Shown: piece after piece, positions 27,002 through 38,222 of the stretch
Layout of the letters: every line of letters starts with the position of its first letter
Numbering within the stretch: position 1 is the stretch's first letter
Assembly: GCF_000620105.1 (NCBI RefSeq)
Contig: NZ_JHVK01000019.1
Span: 1 to 64,000 of the forward strand
Length of the DNA: 64,000 nucleotides
Direction: 5' to 3'
From: Microvirgula aerodenitrificans DSM 15089
GTDB taxonomy: Bacteria; Pseudomonadota; Gammaproteobacteria; Burkholderiales; Aquaspirillaceae
Notes under the pieces: model-generated
What the model was told of the DNA's origin: nothing
What the model saw: the letters and a program-made list of their open reading frames with translations, nothing else
Database searches by the model: none
Made by a program: the position numbers and the translations under genes

Positions 27002-28501
27002 TTAGACGGCGGTGGCCAGCATCGAGCCGGTTTCGCGGTAGCGCACATGCAGCTCGAAGGCGCGTTCGAGCCGGTGCGGCGTCTGGCCGCCCAGCGTCAG
27101 TGCGTCGCGGTAGTAATCGCGCAGCAGGTCGCGGTACAGCGGGTGGGTACAGTTGTCGATGATCACCCTGGCCCGTTCGCGCGGCGCCAGACCGCGCAGG
27201 TCGGCCAGACCCTGCTCGGTGACGATGATGTCCACGTCGTGCTCGTTGTGGTCGCAGTGCGACACCATGGGCACCACGCTGGAGACATTGCCGTTCTTGG
27301 CGATCGACTTGGTGGCGAAAATGGCGAAATAGGCATTGCGGGCAAAGTCGCCCGAGCCGCCGATGCCGTTCATCATGTGCGTGCCGCCGACGTGGGTCGA
27401 GTTCACATTGCCGTAGATGTCGACTTCCAGTGCGGTATTCAGCGCGATCAGGCCGAGGCGGCGGATCACTTCCGGATGGTTGCTGACCTCCTGCGGGCGC
27501 AGCACCAGCTTGTCGCGGTAGCGGTCCATGTTCTGGAACACCTGCTTGTGCTTGGCTGCCGACAGCGTGATCGACGAGCCGGAGGCAAAAGTCATCTTGC
27601 CCGAGTCCATCAGGTCGAAGGTCGAATCCTGCAGCACCTCCGAATACATGGTCAGGTTCTCGAACGGTGCATTGACGAAGCCGGCCAGCACCGCATTGGC
27701 GATGGTGCCGATGCCGGCCTGCAGCGGCGGCAGTTGTGCCGACAGGCGACCGCGCGACACTTCGTGCTTGAGGAATTCGATCAGGTGGGAGGCGATCAGT
27801 GCCGTGTCTTCGTCAGCCGGCAGCACGGTCGACGCACTGTCTGCTTTCTCGGTGATGACGATGGCGGCGATCTTTTCCAGCGGGATATGCACCGAAGTGG
27901 TGCCGACGCGGTCGTGCGGGGTGACGATGGGCAGCGGCTCGCGGGTCGGGCGCGGTTTCGGAATCCAGATGTCGTGCAGGCCTTCCAGTGCCGGCGACTG
28001 GCTCAGGTTGATCTCGACGATCACCTTCTCGGCCAGGATGGCGAAGCTGGCAGAGTTGCCGACCGAGGTGGTCGGCACGATGCCGCCGTCCTCGGTGATG
28101 GCCACCGCCTCGATGATGGCGACGTCCATCGGGCCGATCTGGTTCGAGCGCAGCAGCTCGACCGTTTCCGACAGATGCTGGTCGATAAACATCACTTCGC
28201 CGCGATTGATCGCGCGGCGCAGCGTGGTGTCGACCTGGAACGGCATGCGGCGGGCCAGCACGCCGGCTTCGGTCAGCACCTTGTCGACGTCGTGGCCGAG
28301 CGAGGCGCCGGTAATCAGCGTGATGTGCAGCGGCTCGGTACGGGCGCGTTCGGCCAGCGCGATCGGGACTTCCTTGGCGTCGCCGGCGCGGGTGAACCCG
28401 CTGGTGCCGACGGTCATGCCGTCGCGGATCAGTTCGGCGGCCTTGGCCGGGGTAGTGACTCTGTCGAGCAGGGCTGCGCAGCGAATGCGTTGTTCACTCA
28501 T
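27002..28501 (-). CDS. Succinate-type acetyl/propionyl-CoA transferase
   Basis: A 499-residue member of the acetyl-CoA hydrolase/transferase (Cat1/AarC/ScpC) family, which swaps CoA between succinate and acetate or propionate. Family blocks are DGMTVGTSGFTRAGDAKEVP, GIGTIANAVLAGF, and the long conserved VDIYGNVNSTHVGGTHMMNG and GGSGDFARNAYF region (about 375-405). The start ATG 28501 has GGAG upstream; the longer frame is an artefact. It may feed the TCA cycle or balance acyl-CoA pools alongside the fabI-pta-ackA genes. Confidence 0.9.
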   Translation of the reverse strand: MSEQRIRCAALLDRVTTPAKAAELIRDGMTVGTSGFTRAGDAKEVPIALAERARTEPLHITLITGASLGHDVDKVLTEAGVLARRMPFQVDTTLRRAINRGEVMFIDQHLSETVELLRSNQIGPMDVAIIEAVAITEDGGIVPTTSVGNSASFAILAEKVIVEINLSQSPALEGLHDIWIPKPRPTREPLPIVTPHDRVGTTSVHIPLEKIAAIVITEKADSASTVLPADEDTALIASHLIEFLKHEVSRGRLSAQLPPLQAGIGTIANAVLAGFVNAPFENLTMYSEVLQDSTFDLMDSGKMTFASGSSITLSAAKHKQVFQNMDRYRDKLVLRPQEVSNHPEVIRRLGLIALNTALEVDIYGNVNSTHVGGTHMMNGIGGSGDFARNAYFAIFATKSIAKNGNVSSVVPMVSHCDHNEHDVDIIVTEQGLADLRGLAPRERARVIIDNCTHPLYRDLLRDYYRDALTLGGQTPHRLERAFELHVRYRETGSMLATAV

Positions 28502-28958
28502 GATGGTTTCTCCAGCCTGGTCGGCACGTCGGTGACCGGGTCGTGGACTGGCTGCCAGGCGGGCGCGGATGGCGCGGGCATGTGTGTGGGCGCGCGAGTC
28601 GGATGAAACATCACGCATGCAGTCAGTGCGGGCCGCGTTCGGGGCGCGTGTGCGGTTCTGGCGACCGTCAGGCTTGTGGTTTTGTAATGTCTCTCAGCGA
28701 GACCGCCATTAAAGCACTCCCGGCCAATACGGACAAATATGTTGTCCTATTTGCCCGCTTGCCGGCATGGCCGCCGCCCTTGAAAAAAGCCCGGCCATGC
28801 CCCATTACTAAGAGGATATGCCCGGATTCATTGATTGCCGCACGCTATGCGCGCCATTAGCCGAATCAATTGGATCGCGCCGGGACGCTTCGTTATAACG
28901 TCGGCAATCACATCGGGCGCACCTGCCCACTTTACCCGCATCAAACAAGGAGACCCTC
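28502..28958. other. 457-base divergent intergenic region
   Basis: This lies between the CoA-transferase and peroxiredoxin genes. A plausible sigma-70 promoter for the peroxiredoxin is present: TTGGAT (28870-28875), 18 bases, TATAAC (28894-28899). A 9-base inverted repeat, tgattgccg (28832-28840) and cggcaatca (28902-28910), brackets it. No clear OxyR box (ATAG-N7-CTAT repeats) and no convincing small gene are seen. Confidence 0.45.
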
Positions 28959-29576
28959 ATGGCAGTTCTGGTTGGTAAACAGGCTCCGTTCTTCGCTGAC
29001 GCTGACAAGACCTTCTCGGCCGTGCTCGGCGACGGCCAGATCGTCGACAACTTCAATTTCAAGAGCGCGACCGCCGGCAAGTACGCCGTCGTGTTCTTCT
29101 ACCCGCTTGACTTCACCTTCGTGTGCCCGTCGGAACTGATCGCGTTCGATCACCGCCTGGAAGAGTTCAAGAAGCACAACGTCGAAGTCATCGGCGTGTC
29201 GATCGACAGCCAGTTCACCCACAACGCCTGGCGCAACACCCCGGTGGAAAAGGGCGGTATCGGCCAGGTCGGCTACACGCTGGTCGCCGACACCAGGCAT
29301 GAAATTGCCCAGGCATTCGACGTCGAATCCGAAGGCGGCGTGGCCTTCCGTGGCACCTTCCTGATCGACCGTGCCGGCCAGGTCCGTCACCAGGTCGTCA
29401 ACGACCTGCCGCTGGGCCGCAATATCGACGAAGCACTGCGCATGGTCGACGCGCTGCAGTTCTTCGAAGAAAACGGCGAAGTCTGCCCGGCAGGCTGGAA
29501 CAAGGGCAAGAAGGGCATGAAGGCCGACCCGAGCGGCGTCGCGTCCTACCTGGCCGAAAACGCCAAGGACCTGTAA
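28959..29576 (+). CDS. Typical 2-Cys peroxiredoxin (AhpC/Tsa)
   Basis: A 205-residue thiol peroxidase. The peroxidatic Cys56 is in FYPLDFTFVCPSE and the resolving Cys176 in GEVCPAGW. The C-terminus lacks a YF motif, so overoxidation resistance is likely. It reduces hydrogen peroxide and organic peroxides in the cytosol. ATG 28959 has AAGGAG upstream. No ahpF or reductase lies next to it. OxyR is encoded at 50594 but no OxyR site is obvious here. Confidence 0.95.
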   Translation: MAVLVGKQAPFFADADKTFSAVLGDGQIVDNFNFKSATAGKYAVVFFYPLDFTFVCPSELIAFDHRLEEFKKHNVEVIGVSIDSQFTHNAWRNTPVEKGGIGQVGYTLVADTRHEIAQAFDVESEGGVAFRGTFLIDRAGQVRHQVVNDLPLGRNIDEALRMVDALQFFEENGEVCPAGWNKGKKGMKADPSGVASYLAENAKDL

Positions 29577-29594
29577 CGCCTTTGCGTTGCAAAG

Positions 29595-29621
29595 AAAAAC
29601 CCGCCTGCCGGCGGGTTTTTT
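29595..29621 (+). terminator. Peroxiredoxin gene terminator
   Basis: Stem aaaaacccgcc (29595-29605) with ggcgggttttt (29610-29620), loop tgcc, with T6 at the end. Confidence 0.95.
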
Positions 29622-29690
29622 CTTTGCCTGCGCGGACCTGTCCCGCCCGGCTATGCTAGATTGCCGCTTTGCCTCCCCGTCCCTTTTCGC

Positions 29691-30845
29691 ATGTCGCAAC
29701 ACGCTTTCTCTCCCGGTCAGAATACCCAGTTGTCACCCAAAGCCTGGTACGAGCAGCTGGCGGGCCGCCCCGGCTTTATCGTCGACCCGGCCCAGGCCGA
29801 GGCCATCGACCATCTGGACCGGCTGTACTTCCAGCTGATGGAATTCAAGAAACGGCGCGGCCGCTTCCTCGGCAAGAGCCTGCGCAATCCGGAAGTGCCG
29901 CGCGGGCTGTACTTCTGGGGCGGGGTCGGTCGCGGCAAGAGCTTCCTGATGGATGCGTTCTATGCGTGCGTGCCGTACCGGCGCAAGCGGCGCGTGCATT
30001 TCCACCAGTTCATGATGGAAGTGCATGCCGAACTGCGGACGCTGACCAACGAAGCCGATCCGCTGGTCACGGTCGCGCGGCGCATCGCCGAGCGGACACG
30101 GCTGATGTGCTTCGACGAATTCCACGTCTCCGACATTGCCGACGCGATGATTCTCGCCCGGCTGCTGAAGGAGCTGTTCGAGCATGGCGTGATCTTTGTC
30201 ATGACCTCGAATTACCAGCCGGATGCGCTGTATCCGAACGGGCTGCAGCGGATGAATTTCCTGCCGACCATCGCACTGATCAACGAGTGGATGGATGTGC
30301 TGAACGTCGACGGGGGGCGCGACTACCGGCACCGGGAACTGACCCGTGAGCCGCTGTATGTGACGCCACTGGCCGGCAGCCAGGAACGGCTGGAAGAAAT
30401 CTGGACCCGGCTGGCGCCGGGCAAGGCGCTGAAGCGCGAAATCACGCTGTTCGATCGCAAGCTGAAGTGCGTGCGGCATGTGCCCGGCGTGATCTGGTTC
30501 GACTTCATGGAAATCTGCGCCGGCCCGCGTGCGCAGACCGACTATGTCGAGATCGCCCGTGCCTATCACACCGTGTTCGTGTCCGGCATGCCGAAGCTGA
30601 GTGCCAGCCAGGCCAGTGAAGCGCGACGCTTTACCTGGCTGGTCGACGTGTTCTACGACAGCCGGGTCAAGCTGGTGATGTCGGCCGAAGTCGAGGCGGA
30701 TGCGCTGTATACCGAAGGGGTGCAGGCCAGCGAGTTCTTCCGCACCGCGAGCCGGCTGTCGGAAATGCAGACCAGCGAATATCTGGCGCTGCCGCATCAG
30801 GGCGATCCGTTCGAGCGGGTGCCGGTCGACGATCTGGCGCTGTGA
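29691..30845 (+). CDS. zapE: Cell division ATPase ZapE (AFG1-like)
   Basis: A 384-residue P-loop ATPase of the AFG1/ZapE family that associates with FtsZ under stress in E. coli. It has [19 protein letters not shown] (Walker A), [29 protein letters not shown] (Walker B with sensor region) and [19 protein letters not shown]. The start ATG 29691 (MSQHAF) is preferred to a TTG at 29661. Its stop overlaps the GTG start of ynfA by four bases. Confidence 0.93.
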   Translation: MSQHAFSPGQNTQLSPKAWYEQLAGRPGFIVDPAQAEAIDHLDRLYFQLMEFKKRRGRFLGKSLRNPEVPRGLYFWGGVGRGKSFLMDAFYACVPYRRKRRVHFHQFMMEVHAELRTLTNEADPLVTVARRIAERTRLMCFDEFHVSDIADAMILARLLKELFEHGVIFVMTSNYQPDALYPNGLQRMNFLPTIALINEWMDVLNVDGGRDYRHRELTREPLYVTPLAGSQERLEEIWTRLAPGKALKREITLFDRKLKCVRHVPGVIWFDFMEICAGPRAQTDYVEIARAYHTVFVSGMPKLSASQASEARRFTWLVDVFYDSRVKLVMSAEVEADALYTEGVQASEFFRTASRLSEMQTSEYLALPHQGDPFERVPVDDLAL

Positions 30846-31159
30846 AGACCCTGCTGCTGTATGTGCTGACGGCGGTCGCGGAGATTGCCGGCTGCTACCT
30901 GCCGTGGCTGTGGCTGAAACGCGGCGCACCGGTCTGGGTGCTGCTGCCGGCCGCGCTGAGCCTGGCGCTGTTCGCCTGGCTGCTCAGCCTGCACGAAGCC
31001 GCCGCCGGCCGCGTCTATGCGGCATATGGCGGCGTGTATATCGGCGTGGCGCTGTTGTGGCTGTGGGGCGTGGATGGCGTGCGGCCGACCGGCTGGGATC
31101 TGGCCGGGGCGGGCATCGCGCTGGCCGGCATGGCGATCATCGCCTTCCAGCCGCGCTAG
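30842..31159 (+). CDS. ynfA: YnfA/UPF0060 small membrane protein
   Basis: A 105-residue protein with four transmembrane helices. [16 protein letters not shown] and [24 protein letters not shown] are the UPF0060 hallmarks. The fold resembles small multidrug resistance (EmrE-like) transporters; some members export dyes and biocides, but the physiological substrate is unknown. The GTG start at 30842 lies within the zapE stop (GTGA), implying coupled translation. Confidence 0.9.
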   Translation: MKTLLLYVLTAVAEIAGCYLPWLWLKRGAPVWVLLPAALSLALFAWLLSLHEAAAGRVYAAYGGVYIGVALLWLWGVDGVRPTGWDLAGAGIALAGMAIIAFQPR

Positions 31160-31165
31160 CTGCTG

Positions 31166-31987
31166 CTACAGCTTGCCATTCGGTGCCAGCAGCGGGGTCA
31201 GGCCCATGGCCTTCAGCTGCGTCATTGCCTCGTCCGCCTCGGCACGGGTCGTGAACGGGCCGACGCTGACCCGGGTTTCCGACTGGGCGGCGATCCCGGA
31301 CTTCTTCAGGCGCTGGACCAGTGCCGTCGCATTGTCGAGATTGCTGAACAGGCCGAGCTGGATACGGTAACCGACCGAGCTGCCGTCCGGACGTGCGGCC
31401 TCGGTCGGCGGCGCGGTACGGTACGGTACCGGCGTCGGCGCCGCGGCCGCGGCAGGAGCGGGTTTGGCCGTGGCTGCCGGTTTCTGCGCGGGCGCACTCT
31501 TTGCGACCGGCGCTTCGGTTTCCCTGGCGGCGGCCTTCGCGGGCGGTGTTGCGCTGTCTCTGGTTGCTGCTTTCGGTGCCGGTGCGGCCGGCTTCTCGGT
31601 CGCCTTGCTGGCGGCGGGGTGCGCGGCGCTGGCGGCCGGTGCTGCCGCCGGTGCGGCCTTGGGCTGGGCCGGCGTCACCGGTTCGGCCGGCGCATGGGCC
31701 GGTGCCTCGGTGGCCGGTGCCGTCGGCTCGGCTGCCGCTTCGGCTGCCGGGGCGGGCTCGGCCGGCTTCTCCGTCGCGCTGTCCGGTGCCGTTTCCACCG
31801 CCGCCGGATGTGGCGGCGTGATGATGCCTTCGCTCTTTGCTGCTGGCGCGCCGCCCGGCGGCGCGACGGGGCGGGTCACGCTGTTGTAGACCGGCCAGGC
31901 GATCAGCGCCGTTGTGACGATGCCCGCCGCGATCAGCAGCGACTTGCGGGAGACGGTGGGGGTCGGTTTCTCGGTGGGTTCGGTCAT
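31166..31987 (-). CDS. SPOR-domain membrane protein with Ala/Pro/Lys-rich linker
   Basis: A 273-residue bitopic protein. A short cytoplasmic N-terminus is followed by one membrane helix (about 16-33). A linker of about 150 residues rich in Ala, Pro, Glu and Lys comes next. A C-terminal SPOR domain (about 200-273; YRIQLGLFSNLDNATALVQR and VSVGPFTTRAEADEAMTQL) should bind denuded peptidoglycan at the division septum. It is similar in layout to FtsN or DedD but is neither by sequence alone. It is convergent with ynfA, six bases away. Confidence 0.85.
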   Translation of the reverse strand: MTEPTEKPTPTVSRKSLLIAAGIVTTALIAWPVYNSVTRPVAPPGGAPAAKSEGIITPPHPAAVETAPDSATEKPAEPAPAAEAAAEPTAPATEAPAHAPAEPVTPAQPKAAPAAAPAASAAHPAASKATEKPAAPAPKAATRDSATPPAKAAARETEAPVAKSAPAQKPAATAKPAPAAAAAPTPVPYRTAPPTEAARPDGSSVGYRIQLGLFSNLDNATALVQRLKKSGIAAQSETRVSVGPFTTRAEADEAMTQLKAMGLTPLLAPNGKL

Positions 31988-32256
31988 AGTCCGGTCATGC
32001 GGGTGAAGCGGGCGGCCCGCCGGCGTCGGCGGGAGTCTGGGCGGGCAGGGTACAACCGGCCCGCAGGGCAAGTGTGCCGCCGGATCATTGTCCATTGGCC
32101 GGCCCGCAGACTCCCGGGTTGGAAACAGTTGTCTGTCGTTCGTCAGCCACGGCGGTGCGAATCGCGACGCCGGAGCCGCAACACTGCTAGAATATCGGGT
32201 TCATCGAAGGCATGTGCCTTCCAATTTATACCGAATTCATGTCGAGGAGACTTTGT

Positions 32257-32682
32257 ATGGCAATCGAACGTACCCTGTCAATTGTAAAGCCTGACGCCGT
32301 GGGCAAGAACGTGATCGGCAAGATCTACGATCGTTTCGAGTCGGCTGGCCTGAAGGTTGTCGCCGCCAAGATGAAGCATCTGTCCCGCAGCGAAGCCGAA
32401 GGCTTCTACGCCGTGCACAAGGAACGTCCGTTCTTCAACGACCTGGTCCAGTTCATGATCTCCGGCCCGGTGATGATCCAGGCGCTGGAAGGCGAAAACG
32501 CCGTGCTGAAGAACCGTGACCTGATGGGCGCCACCGACCCGAAAAAGGCCGACAAGGGCACCATCCGCGCCGACTTCGCCGACTCGATCGACGCCAACGC
32601 CGTCCACGGTTCGGACAGCGCTGAAAACGCCGCGATCGAAATCGCCTACTTCTTCGCCGCTTCGGAAGTCTACTCGCGCTGA
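32257..32682 (+). CDS. ndk: Nucleoside diphosphate kinase
   Basis: A 141-residue enzyme that equalises nucleoside triphosphate pools through a phospho-His intermediate. It starts [21 protein letters not shown], and the active-site His lies in [12 protein letters not shown] (about residue 117). The start ATG 32257 has AGGAGA seven bases upstream. A possible -10 box tagaat lies at 32188-32193. It is first in the long conserved gene string that continues to purA. Confidence 0.97.
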   Translation: MAIERTLSIVKPDAVGKNVIGKIYDRFESAGLKVVAAKMKHLSRSEAEGFYAVHKERPFFNDLVQFMISGPVMIQALEGENAVLKNRDLMGATDPKKADKGTIRADFADSIDANAVHGSDSAENAAIEIAYFFAASEVYSR

Positions 32683-32738
32683 TCGCGCCTGCCGCGCCGG
32701 GACGGTGTCCCGCGCGGCTTCTCACCTCGTGTTGTGCC

Positions 32739-33827
32739 ATGAAGACCAATCTGCTCGATTTCACCCTCCCGCAACTCACCGACCATTTCGCCGCCATGGG
32801 CGAAAAGCCTTTTCGCGCCAGACAGGTGATGCGCTGGATGCACCAGATGGGCGAAAACGATTTCGGCGCCATGACCGATCTCGCCAAGAGCCTGCGCGCC
32901 AAGCTTGAACAGTCGGCCTGCGTGACCGTGCCCAGCCTGATGGCCGAGCAGCAGTCCACCGACGGCACGCGCAAGTGGCTGCTGGATGTCGGTACCGGCA
33001 ACGGGGTGGAAACCGTCTTCATTCCCGAGAACGAGCGCGGCACGCTGTGCGTGTCGAGCCAGGTCGGCTGTGCGCTGGAATGCACGTTCTGCTCGACCGG
33101 GCGCCAGGGCTTCAACCGCAATCTCACCACTGCCGAGATCATCGGCCAGCTGTGGTGGGCAAACAAATCCCTGGGGGTGACGCAGAAGAACGAACGCGTC
33201 ATCTCCAATGTCGTGATGATGGGCATGGGCGAACCGCTCGCCAATTACGACAATGTGGTCGCCGCGCTGCAGATCATGCTCGACGACCATGGTTACGGGC
33301 TGTCGCGCCGCCGCGTCACCGTGTCGACGTCCGGGATGGTCCCGGTCATGGACCGTCTGCGCGAGGACTGTCCGGTCGCGCTGGCCGTCAGCCTGCACGC
33401 GCCGAACGACGCCATCCGCGACGAGATCGTGCCGATCAACCGGAAATATCCGCTGCGCGAACTGCTGGCAGCCTGTCAACGCTACCTCGAGCGCGCACCG
33501 CGCGATTTCGTCACCTTTGAATATGTGATGCTTGACGGGGTGAACGACAGACCGGAACATGCCCGGCAACTGGTGGCCCTCGTCCGCGACGTGCCATGCA
33601 AATTCAACCTGATCCCGTTCAACCCGTTCCCCAACTCGGGGTACGAGCGATCGAGCAACAATGCGGTGCGCGCGTTCCGCGACATTCTGGTGGATGCCGG
33701 CCATGTCACCACGATCCGCAAAACGCGCGGCGACGATATCGATGCCGCCTGCGGGCAACTGGCCGGACAGGTTCAGGACAAGACAAAACGCAAGATTCGC
33801 TGGCTGACGGAGAATGGCGGTTCATGA
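32739..33827 (+). CDS. rlmN: Dual-specificity 23S rRNA/tRNA methyltransferase RlmN
   Basis: A 362-residue radical SAM enzyme that methylates A2503 of 23S rRNA and A37 of some tRNAs. The radical SAM cluster motif is [15 protein letters not shown] (CxxxCxxC, about 106-120). [12 protein letters not shown], the SAM-binding VSTSGMVP and [10 protein letters not shown] are also typical. The C-terminal Cys of the mechanism lies in [12 protein letters not shown] (about 345). It follows ndk by 56 bases. In many relatives a pilF/pilW TPR gene comes next; here it is absent. Confidence 0.97.
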   Translation: MKTNLLDFTLPQLTDHFAAMGEKPFRARQVMRWMHQMGENDFGAMTDLAKSLRAKLEQSACVTVPSLMAEQQSTDGTRKWLLDVGTGNGVETVFIPENERGTLCVSSQVGCALECTFCSTGRQGFNRNLTTAEIIGQLWWANKSLGVTQKNERVISNVVMMGMGEPLANYDNVVAALQIMLDDHGYGLSRRRVTVSTSGMVPVMDRLREDCPVALAVSLHAPNDAIRDEIVPINRKYPLRELLAACQRYLERAPRDFVTFEYVMLDGVNDRPEHARQLVALVRDVPCKFNLIPFNPFPNSGYERSSNNAVRAFRDILVDAGHVTTIRKTRGDDIDAACGQLAGQVQDKTKRKIRWLTENGGS

Positions 33828-33972
33828 CCCGTTGCCGTCGATCTTTCCGTTGGCGCGAACGCACAGGTGCGATGTGTGGGGACACCAGTGAAGAAGTCGG
33901 TAAATTTTGGAACTCAAGTGCCGTCGTCCCGACCCGGACCCGGCTCAACAGTACAACGAGCGGAATCCCCAG

Positions 33973-34890
33973 ATGACCAGTGACATCCCCCGCGAAACGG
34001 CCGCACCGATGCAATCGGCCGGCGTCATGCTGTCCAACGAGCGGATCAAGCGCGGCATTTCCATCCAGGAAGTGGCCGACCAGATCAAGCTGTCGAAGCG
34101 ACAGATCGAAGCCATCGAGGCGGACAATTACGACAAATTGCCAGGACCGACCTTCGCGCGAGGCTTTGTGCGCAACTACGCACGTTTCCTGGAGATGGAT
34201 GCCGCACCGCTGCTGGCCTGGCTGGACGGCCATCTGCCGAGCACGGCAGTCGCCGCAACGCCGGTCCCCGAACAGCAGACCGCCTCAGAACCGGTTGCGC
34301 CGCGTCCGGCACGGTCGGGCGGCAATGGCGGCCGGGTCGTCAAGAGCGTACTGCTGCTGGCCCTGCTCGGCATTGCCGGTTATATCGGCTATGGCGCCCT
34401 GGTCAACTACACTGCTCCGGCTGCCCCGGTGGCGGACATGGCGCAGCCGGAAGCCGGTGCGCTGGTGACCGATGCCGAAACGCCGCCGGCCGACGAGGTG
34501 CCTGAAGCGGCGCCCGCGACGACCGAAACGCCGGCGCCGGACACGTCGACGGCACCCGCTCCGGGCACCGATACCGCCGCACCGACCACTCCGTCGGCCG
34601 ACACGGCCACCGCGCCGGCACCGACTGCGGCTGCGGCAGAAACGCCGGCCGCAACCGGCGCCGTCCGCATTCTGGCCAAGACCGACAGCTGGGTGTCGGT
34701 GCTGGATGCCGATGGCAACAAGCTGCTGTACGAAAAGGTTTCCGCTGGTGCCGAGAAGACCGTGACCGGCAAGCCGCCGTACCGGGTCGTGATCGGCAAT
34801 GCCCAGCAGGCCGAACTGTACTTCAACGGCAAGAAGGTCGACCTGGCCGACAAGATCCGTGGCAGCACGGCAAAACTGACTCTCGAGTAA
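33973..34890 (+). CDS. rodZ: Cytoskeletal protein RodZ
   Basis: A 305-residue bitopic membrane protein that links MreB to the cell envelope. The N-terminal helix-turn-helix domain (about 15-85; LSNERIKRGISIQEVADQIK and LPGPTFARGFVRNYARFL) is cytoplasmic. One membrane helix lies at about 120-138. A Thr/Pro/Ala-rich periplasmic linker (about 150-225) is followed by a C-terminal DUF4115 beta domain (ILAKTDSWVSVLDADGNKLL). ATG 33973 is the conserved start. Confidence 0.92.
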   Translation: MTSDIPRETAAPMQSAGVMLSNERIKRGISIQEVADQIKLSKRQIEAIEADNYDKLPGPTFARGFVRNYARFLEMDAAPLLAWLDGHLPSTAVAATPVPEQQTASEPVAPRPARSGGNGGRVVKSVLLLALLGIAGYIGYGALVNYTAPAAPVADMAQPEAGALVTDAETPPADEVPEAAPATTETPAPDTSTAPAPGTDTAAPTTPSADTATAPAPTAAAAETPAATGAVRILAKTDSWVSVLDADGNKLLYEKVSAGAEKTVTGKPPYRVVIGNAQQAELYFNGKKVDLADKIRGSTAKLTLE

Positions 34891-34893
34891 GCC

Positions 34894-36165
<1,272 letters not shown>

Positions 36166-36212
36166 TGACGCGCAAGGGCGTGGAATAATCTATGCTCTTG
36201 CCTGTCCGCCGA

Positions 36213-36249
36213 CGGGCCGCAGCATCGGGAATACCCGTGCTGCGGCCCG
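36213..36249 (+). other. Strong hairpin between ispG and hisS
   Basis: cgggccgcagca-t-cggg (36213-36229) pairs with cccg-tgctgcggcccg (36234-36249) around loop aata, 16 pairs with one bulge. It is followed by ctgtattgttccg rather than a clean T run. It could be a weak terminator, an RNase site or a leader element for hisS. Confidence 0.6.
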
Positions 36250-36307
36250 CTGTATTGTTCCGTACCCCATGGCAAAACCGAATCAAGACTCTCGAACAGA
36301 ACTGAAG

Positions 36308-37579
36308 ATGGCAGAAAAAATACAGGCGATTCGCGGCATGAATGATGTGTTGCCGGGCGAATCCCAGCAGTGGGAATATTTTGAGGGCGTGCTGCGCACC
36401 CTGCTGACCGATTACGGTTATCAGAACATCCGCACCCCGATCGTCGAGAACACGCCGCTGTTCGTGCGCTCGATCGGCGAAGTGACCGACATCGTCGAGA
36501 AGGAAATGTACACCTTCACCGACAGCCTGAACGGGGACAGCCTGACGCTGCGCCCGGAAGGCACGGCCGGCACGCTGCGCGCGGTGGTCGAACACAACCT
36601 GCTGTACAACGCCACGCAGCGGCTGTGGTACATGGGCCCGATGTATCGTCACGAACGGCCGCAGAAAGGCCGTTACCGGCAGTTCCACCAGGTCGGCATC
36701 GAGGCGCTCGGCTTTGCCGGCCCCGATATCGATGCCGAAATCATCATGATGACGGCGGACCTGTGGCAGCGGCTGGGCATCAGCGACTACGTGCGGCTTG
36801 AAATCAACACGCTGGGCAATGCCGACGAGCGCGCGCGCCACCGCGAAGCGCTGATCCGCTATCTGGAACAGTTCGTCGACATCCTCGACGAGGACGGCAA
36901 GCGCCGGCTGTACACCAATCCGCTGCGCGTGCTCGACACCAAGAACCCGGCGCTGCAGGCGATGGCCGATGGCGCGCCGCGCCTGATCGACTACCTTGGC
37001 GACGCATCACGCGCGCACTACGACGGCTGGAAGGCGATGATCGCCGGCATCGGCGTCGACTTCGTGGAAAACCCGCGTCTGGTGCGCGGTCTCGATTACT
37101 ACAACCAGTCGGTGTTCGAGTGGGTGACCACCGAACTCGGCGCCCAGGGCACGGTCTGCGCCGGCGGGCGCTACGACGGGCTGACCGAACAGCTGGGCGG
37201 CAAGCCGGCGCCGGGCATCGGCTTTGGCATGGGCATGGAACGCGTGCTGCTGCTGCTGGCCGACAAGGGACTGCTGCCTGCCAGCAGCGGCACCGATATC
37301 TACCTGGTCAGCCAGGGCGACGGTGCGCCGCTGTACGCGATGCAGCTGGCCAAGGCGCTGCGCGCTGCCGGCTACGCGGTCATCCAGCACATGGGTGAGG
37401 GCAGCTTCAAGTCGCAAATGAAAAAAGCCGACCAGAGTGGCGCGCGTTACGCCGTCATCGTCGGCGAAAACGAACTGGCCAACGACCAGGCCGTGCTCAA
37501 GCCGCTGCGCGATGGCGGCGAGCAGGAGACGCTCGGCCGGCACGAACTTGTGGCAAAGCTTGCCGCGCTGAAATCTTAA
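36308..37579 (+). CDS. hisS: Histidyl-tRNA synthetase
   Basis: A 423-residue class II synthetase. It has motif 1 near [17 protein letters not shown], motif 2 [19 protein letters not shown], the His-specific [14 protein letters not shown] and AGGRYDGL, motif 3 [12 protein letters not shown], and an anticodon-binding domain from about 325. ATG 36308 ([17 protein letters not shown]) fits homologues; an in-frame ATG 13 codons earlier is possible. HisZ, its catalytically idle relative, is encoded 8 kb downstream. Confidence 0.96.
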   Translation: MAEKIQAIRGMNDVLPGESQQWEYFEGVLRTLLTDYGYQNIRTPIVENTPLFVRSIGEVTDIVEKEMYTFTDSLNGDSLTLRPEGTAGTLRAVVEHNLLYNATQRLWYMGPMYRHERPQKGRYRQFHQVGIEALGFAGPDIDAEIIMMTADLWQRLGISDYVRLEINTLGNADERARHREALIRYLEQFVDILDEDGKRRLYTNPLRVLDTKNPALQAMADGAPRLIDYLGDASRAHYDGWKAMIAGIGVDFVENPRLVRGLDYYNQSVFEWVTTELGAQGTVCAGGRYDGLTEQLGGKPAPGIGFGMGMERVLLLLADKGLLPASSGTDIYLVSQGDGAPLYAMQLAKALRAAGYAVIQHMGEGSFKSQMKKADQSGARYAVIVGENELANDQAVLKPLRDGGEQETLGRHELVAKLAALKS

Positions 37580-37588
37580 GGGGAACTC

Positions 37589-38218
37589 ATGGCTTTCGAC
37601 TTGCAGGAACAGGAGCAGATAGACGACATCAAGGCGTTCTGGCGCCAGTGGGGTCGCTGGATCTGCACCGGGGTGGTCGTCGCTGCGGTGGCGTATCTCG
37701 GCTACAAGGGCTGGGGCTATTACCAGCGCCATGTCGCCACCGAGGCCGCCGTGCTGTATGCACCGGTGGACGAAGCCGTCCGCAGCAATGACACCGGCAA
37801 GCTGGTGGCCAGCGCCAAGGCGCTACAGGATGCCTACCCGTCGTCCGGCTACGCCGCGCGTGCCAGCCTGCTGGCGGCCCGGGTCGCTTTCGACCACGGT
37901 GACGTCAAGACGGCCGAACAGGCGCTGGGCTGGGTGACTGCCAATGCAAAAGAAGCAGCGCTGGTGGCCGTGGCCCGCCTGCGCCTTGCCTCGCTGAAGC
38001 TCGATGCGAACCAGGCTGACGCCGCGCTGGCCGAACTGGCCAAGCCGGTCGACGTCGCCTTCGCCGCGCAGCAACTCGAACTCAAGGGCGACGCGCTGTC
38101 GGTCAAGGGCGATCGCAAGGGCGCACATGCGGCCTATCTGGAGTCCCTGGCCAAGATGTCGCCGGAAGCGCCGCGCGCAGAACTGGTCCAAGTCAAAATC
38201 GATTCACTGGGTGGCTGA
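37589..38218 (+). CDS. YfgM-family tetratricopeptide membrane protein
   Basis: A 209-residue single-pass protein. The N-terminus is cytoplasmic, a membrane helix lies at about 23-42, and a TPR-like domain (about 50-205) faces the periplasm. In E. coli YfgM works with the PpiD chaperone at the Sec translocon. The position between hisS and bamB is conserved, which supports the assignment. Confidence 0.9.
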   Translation: MAFDLQEQEQIDDIKAFWRQWGRWICTGVVVAAVAYLGYKGWGYYQRHVATEAAVLYAPVDEAVRSNDTGKLVASAKALQDAYPSSGYAARASLLAARVAFDHGDVKTAEQALGWVTANAKEAALVAVARLRLASLKLDANQADAALAELAKPVDVAFAAQQLELKGDALSVKGDRKGAHAAYLESLAKMSPEAPRAELVQVKIDSLGG

Positions 38219-38222
38219 TAAC

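Noticed and set aside
24103-27048. A 981-codon minus-strand open frame opposite fmdB, DUF502 and aspS
   Set aside because: It is the mirror of well-conserved genes in GC-rich DNA. Its His/Gln/Arg-rich translation matches no family and has no ribosome site.
28832-28910. Inverted repeat tgattgccg/cggcaatca as an OxyR site
   Set aside because: The arms are 61 bases apart and do not show the ATAG-N7-CTAT pattern.
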